This document shows, one piece after another, positions 15,304-15,874 of a stretch of 15,874 nt of DNA. A program made the position numbers and the translations under genes. Position 1 is the first letter of the stretch, and every line of letters begins with the position of its first letter. Below the pieces are notes generated by a model. That model was not told the DNA's origin. It did not search any database and saw only the letters and a list, made by a program, of their open reading frames with translations. Location: the NCBI GenBank assembly GCA_021299075.1, contig JAJTFU010000057.1, forward strand, positions 1 to 15,874, given 5' to 3'. Source of the stretch: Novosphingobium sp. Lineage in GTDB: Bacteria; Pseudomonadota; Alphaproteobacteria; Sphingomonadales; Sphingomonadaceae.

Positions 15304-15874
15304 ATGTGCGGAATTGCCGGAATCTTTCACCTTTCGACCCCCAAGCCGGTCGATCCCGCGCGGATCGAGCGGATGTGCACGGCAATGGCGCACCGGGGAC
15401 CGGACGGGCAGGGTGTCTGGACTGCCCCCGGGGTCGGCCTCGGTCACCTGCGATTGTCGATCATCGACCTCGCGGGATCGCCGCAGCCGATGGCCTCCAG
15501 CGATGGCCGGGCCATGCTGGTCTTCAATGGCGAGATCTACAACTACCGTGAGCTGCGTGAGGAACTGCGCGCGAGCGGGGCCATGTTCCATACCGATGGC
15601 GATAGCGAGGTGATCCTGGCAGCCTGGCAGAAATGGGGTCCTGCCTGTCTGCCGCGCCTGCATGGGATGTTCGCCTTCGCGATCTATGACCTGGAAGCGC
15701 GCACGCTGTTCCTGGCGCGCGACAGGCTGGGCGTGAAACCGCTGTTTTATGCCCCGCTCAGCGATGGCAGCCTGGCCTTCGCCTCCGAGCTCAAGGGGCT
15801 GGCTGCGCATCCGCTGCTGCGGCGCGAGGTCGATCCCTTGGCGATCGAAGATTACCTGGCCTGGGGCTATGTGC
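15304..15874 (+). CDS. XrtA/PEP-CTERM amidotransferase (asparagine-synthase type), partial
   Basis: An open frame of 190 codons runs off the right edge without a stop. It begins MCGIAGIF, so Cys2 becomes the N-terminal nucleophile of a class II glutaminase once Met is removed. Further glutaminase features are MAHRGPDGQG (28-37), LGHLRLSIIDL (46-56), VFNGEIYNYRELR (73-85), TDGDSEVIL (97-105) and FLARDRLGVKPLFYA (136-150). This matches the asparagine-synthetase-like amidotransferase of XrtA loci (TIGR03108, recalled). The synthetase domain lies beyond the window. It starts 12 nt after the exosortase stop with only a weak ribosome site (AGGCGA). It should amidate a carboxylate using glutamine, likely on a sugar or sugar acid of the polymer; the true substrate is unknown. 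Confidence 0.92.
   Translation, partial: MCGIAGIFHLSTPKPVDPARIERMCTAMAHRGPDGQGVWTAPGVGLGHLRLSIIDLAGSPQPMASSDGRAMLVFNGEIYNYRELREELRASGAMFHTDGDSEVILAAWQKWGPACLPRLHGMFAFAIYDLEARTLFLARDRLGVKPLFYAPLSDGSLAFASELKGLAAHPLLRREVDPLAIEDYLAWGYV

Noticed and set aside
1..15874. CRISPR arrays, tRNA or rRNA genes, insertion sequences
   Set aside because: No spaced direct repeats, tRNA-like cloverleaf, rRNA sequence or transposase-like frame was noticed on either strand.

Overview
The window is an exosortase A (XrtA/PEP-CTERM) exopolysaccharide and protein-sorting locus. It very likely comes from an alphaproteobacterium of the order Sphingomonadales (Sphingomonadaceae or Erythrobacteraceae). That placement rests on high GC content, dense same-strand packing with GTGA/ATGA stop-start overlaps, an exosortase fused to an EpsI domain, and a gene order and protein sequences that match what I recall for sphingomonad XrtA clusters. 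No database search was run.

Layout. Leftward (positions 1688 to 1): a GNAT/FemAB-like acyltransferase, an acyl carrier protein and a partial alpha/beta-hydrolase-like protein that runs off the left edge. Rightward from about 1728: an exosortase-associated acyl-CoA ligase that is broken in this sequence, then a PLP-dependent decarboxylase with a truncated C-terminus. After a 178-bp non-coding gap at 4255-4432 comes a tight rightward operon: Wza-like export lipoprotein, Wzz-like chain-length determinant, tyrosine autokinase, outer-membrane beta-barrel protein, ExeA-like ATPase, polysaccharide deacetylase, FemAB-like protein, glycosyltransferase, exosortase A-EpsI fusion, and a class II amidotransferase (asparagine-synthase type) cut by the right edge.

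How they work together. The right-hand operon should make, polymerise, export and modify an exopolysaccharide across the envelope. It also encodes the membrane peptidase/transpeptidase XrtA, which processes PEP-CTERM proteins encoded elsewhere; none is seen here. The left-hand genes (ligase, carrier protein, decarboxylase, acyltransferase, hydrolase) resemble a small carrier-protein pathway that activates an acid, tethers it, possibly decarboxylates it to an amine, and transfers it. Its product is not known to me.

The most notable observation is a set of three apparent losses in conserved sequence. The ligase lacks the A6-motif region and changes frame at about 2684-2690. The decarboxylase stops before its C-terminal GAY motif. 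The chain-length determinant appears to lack, in frame, its second membrane helix at about 6357-6372. Either the locus is decaying, or the assembly has dropped short segments; reads across the three junctions would decide.
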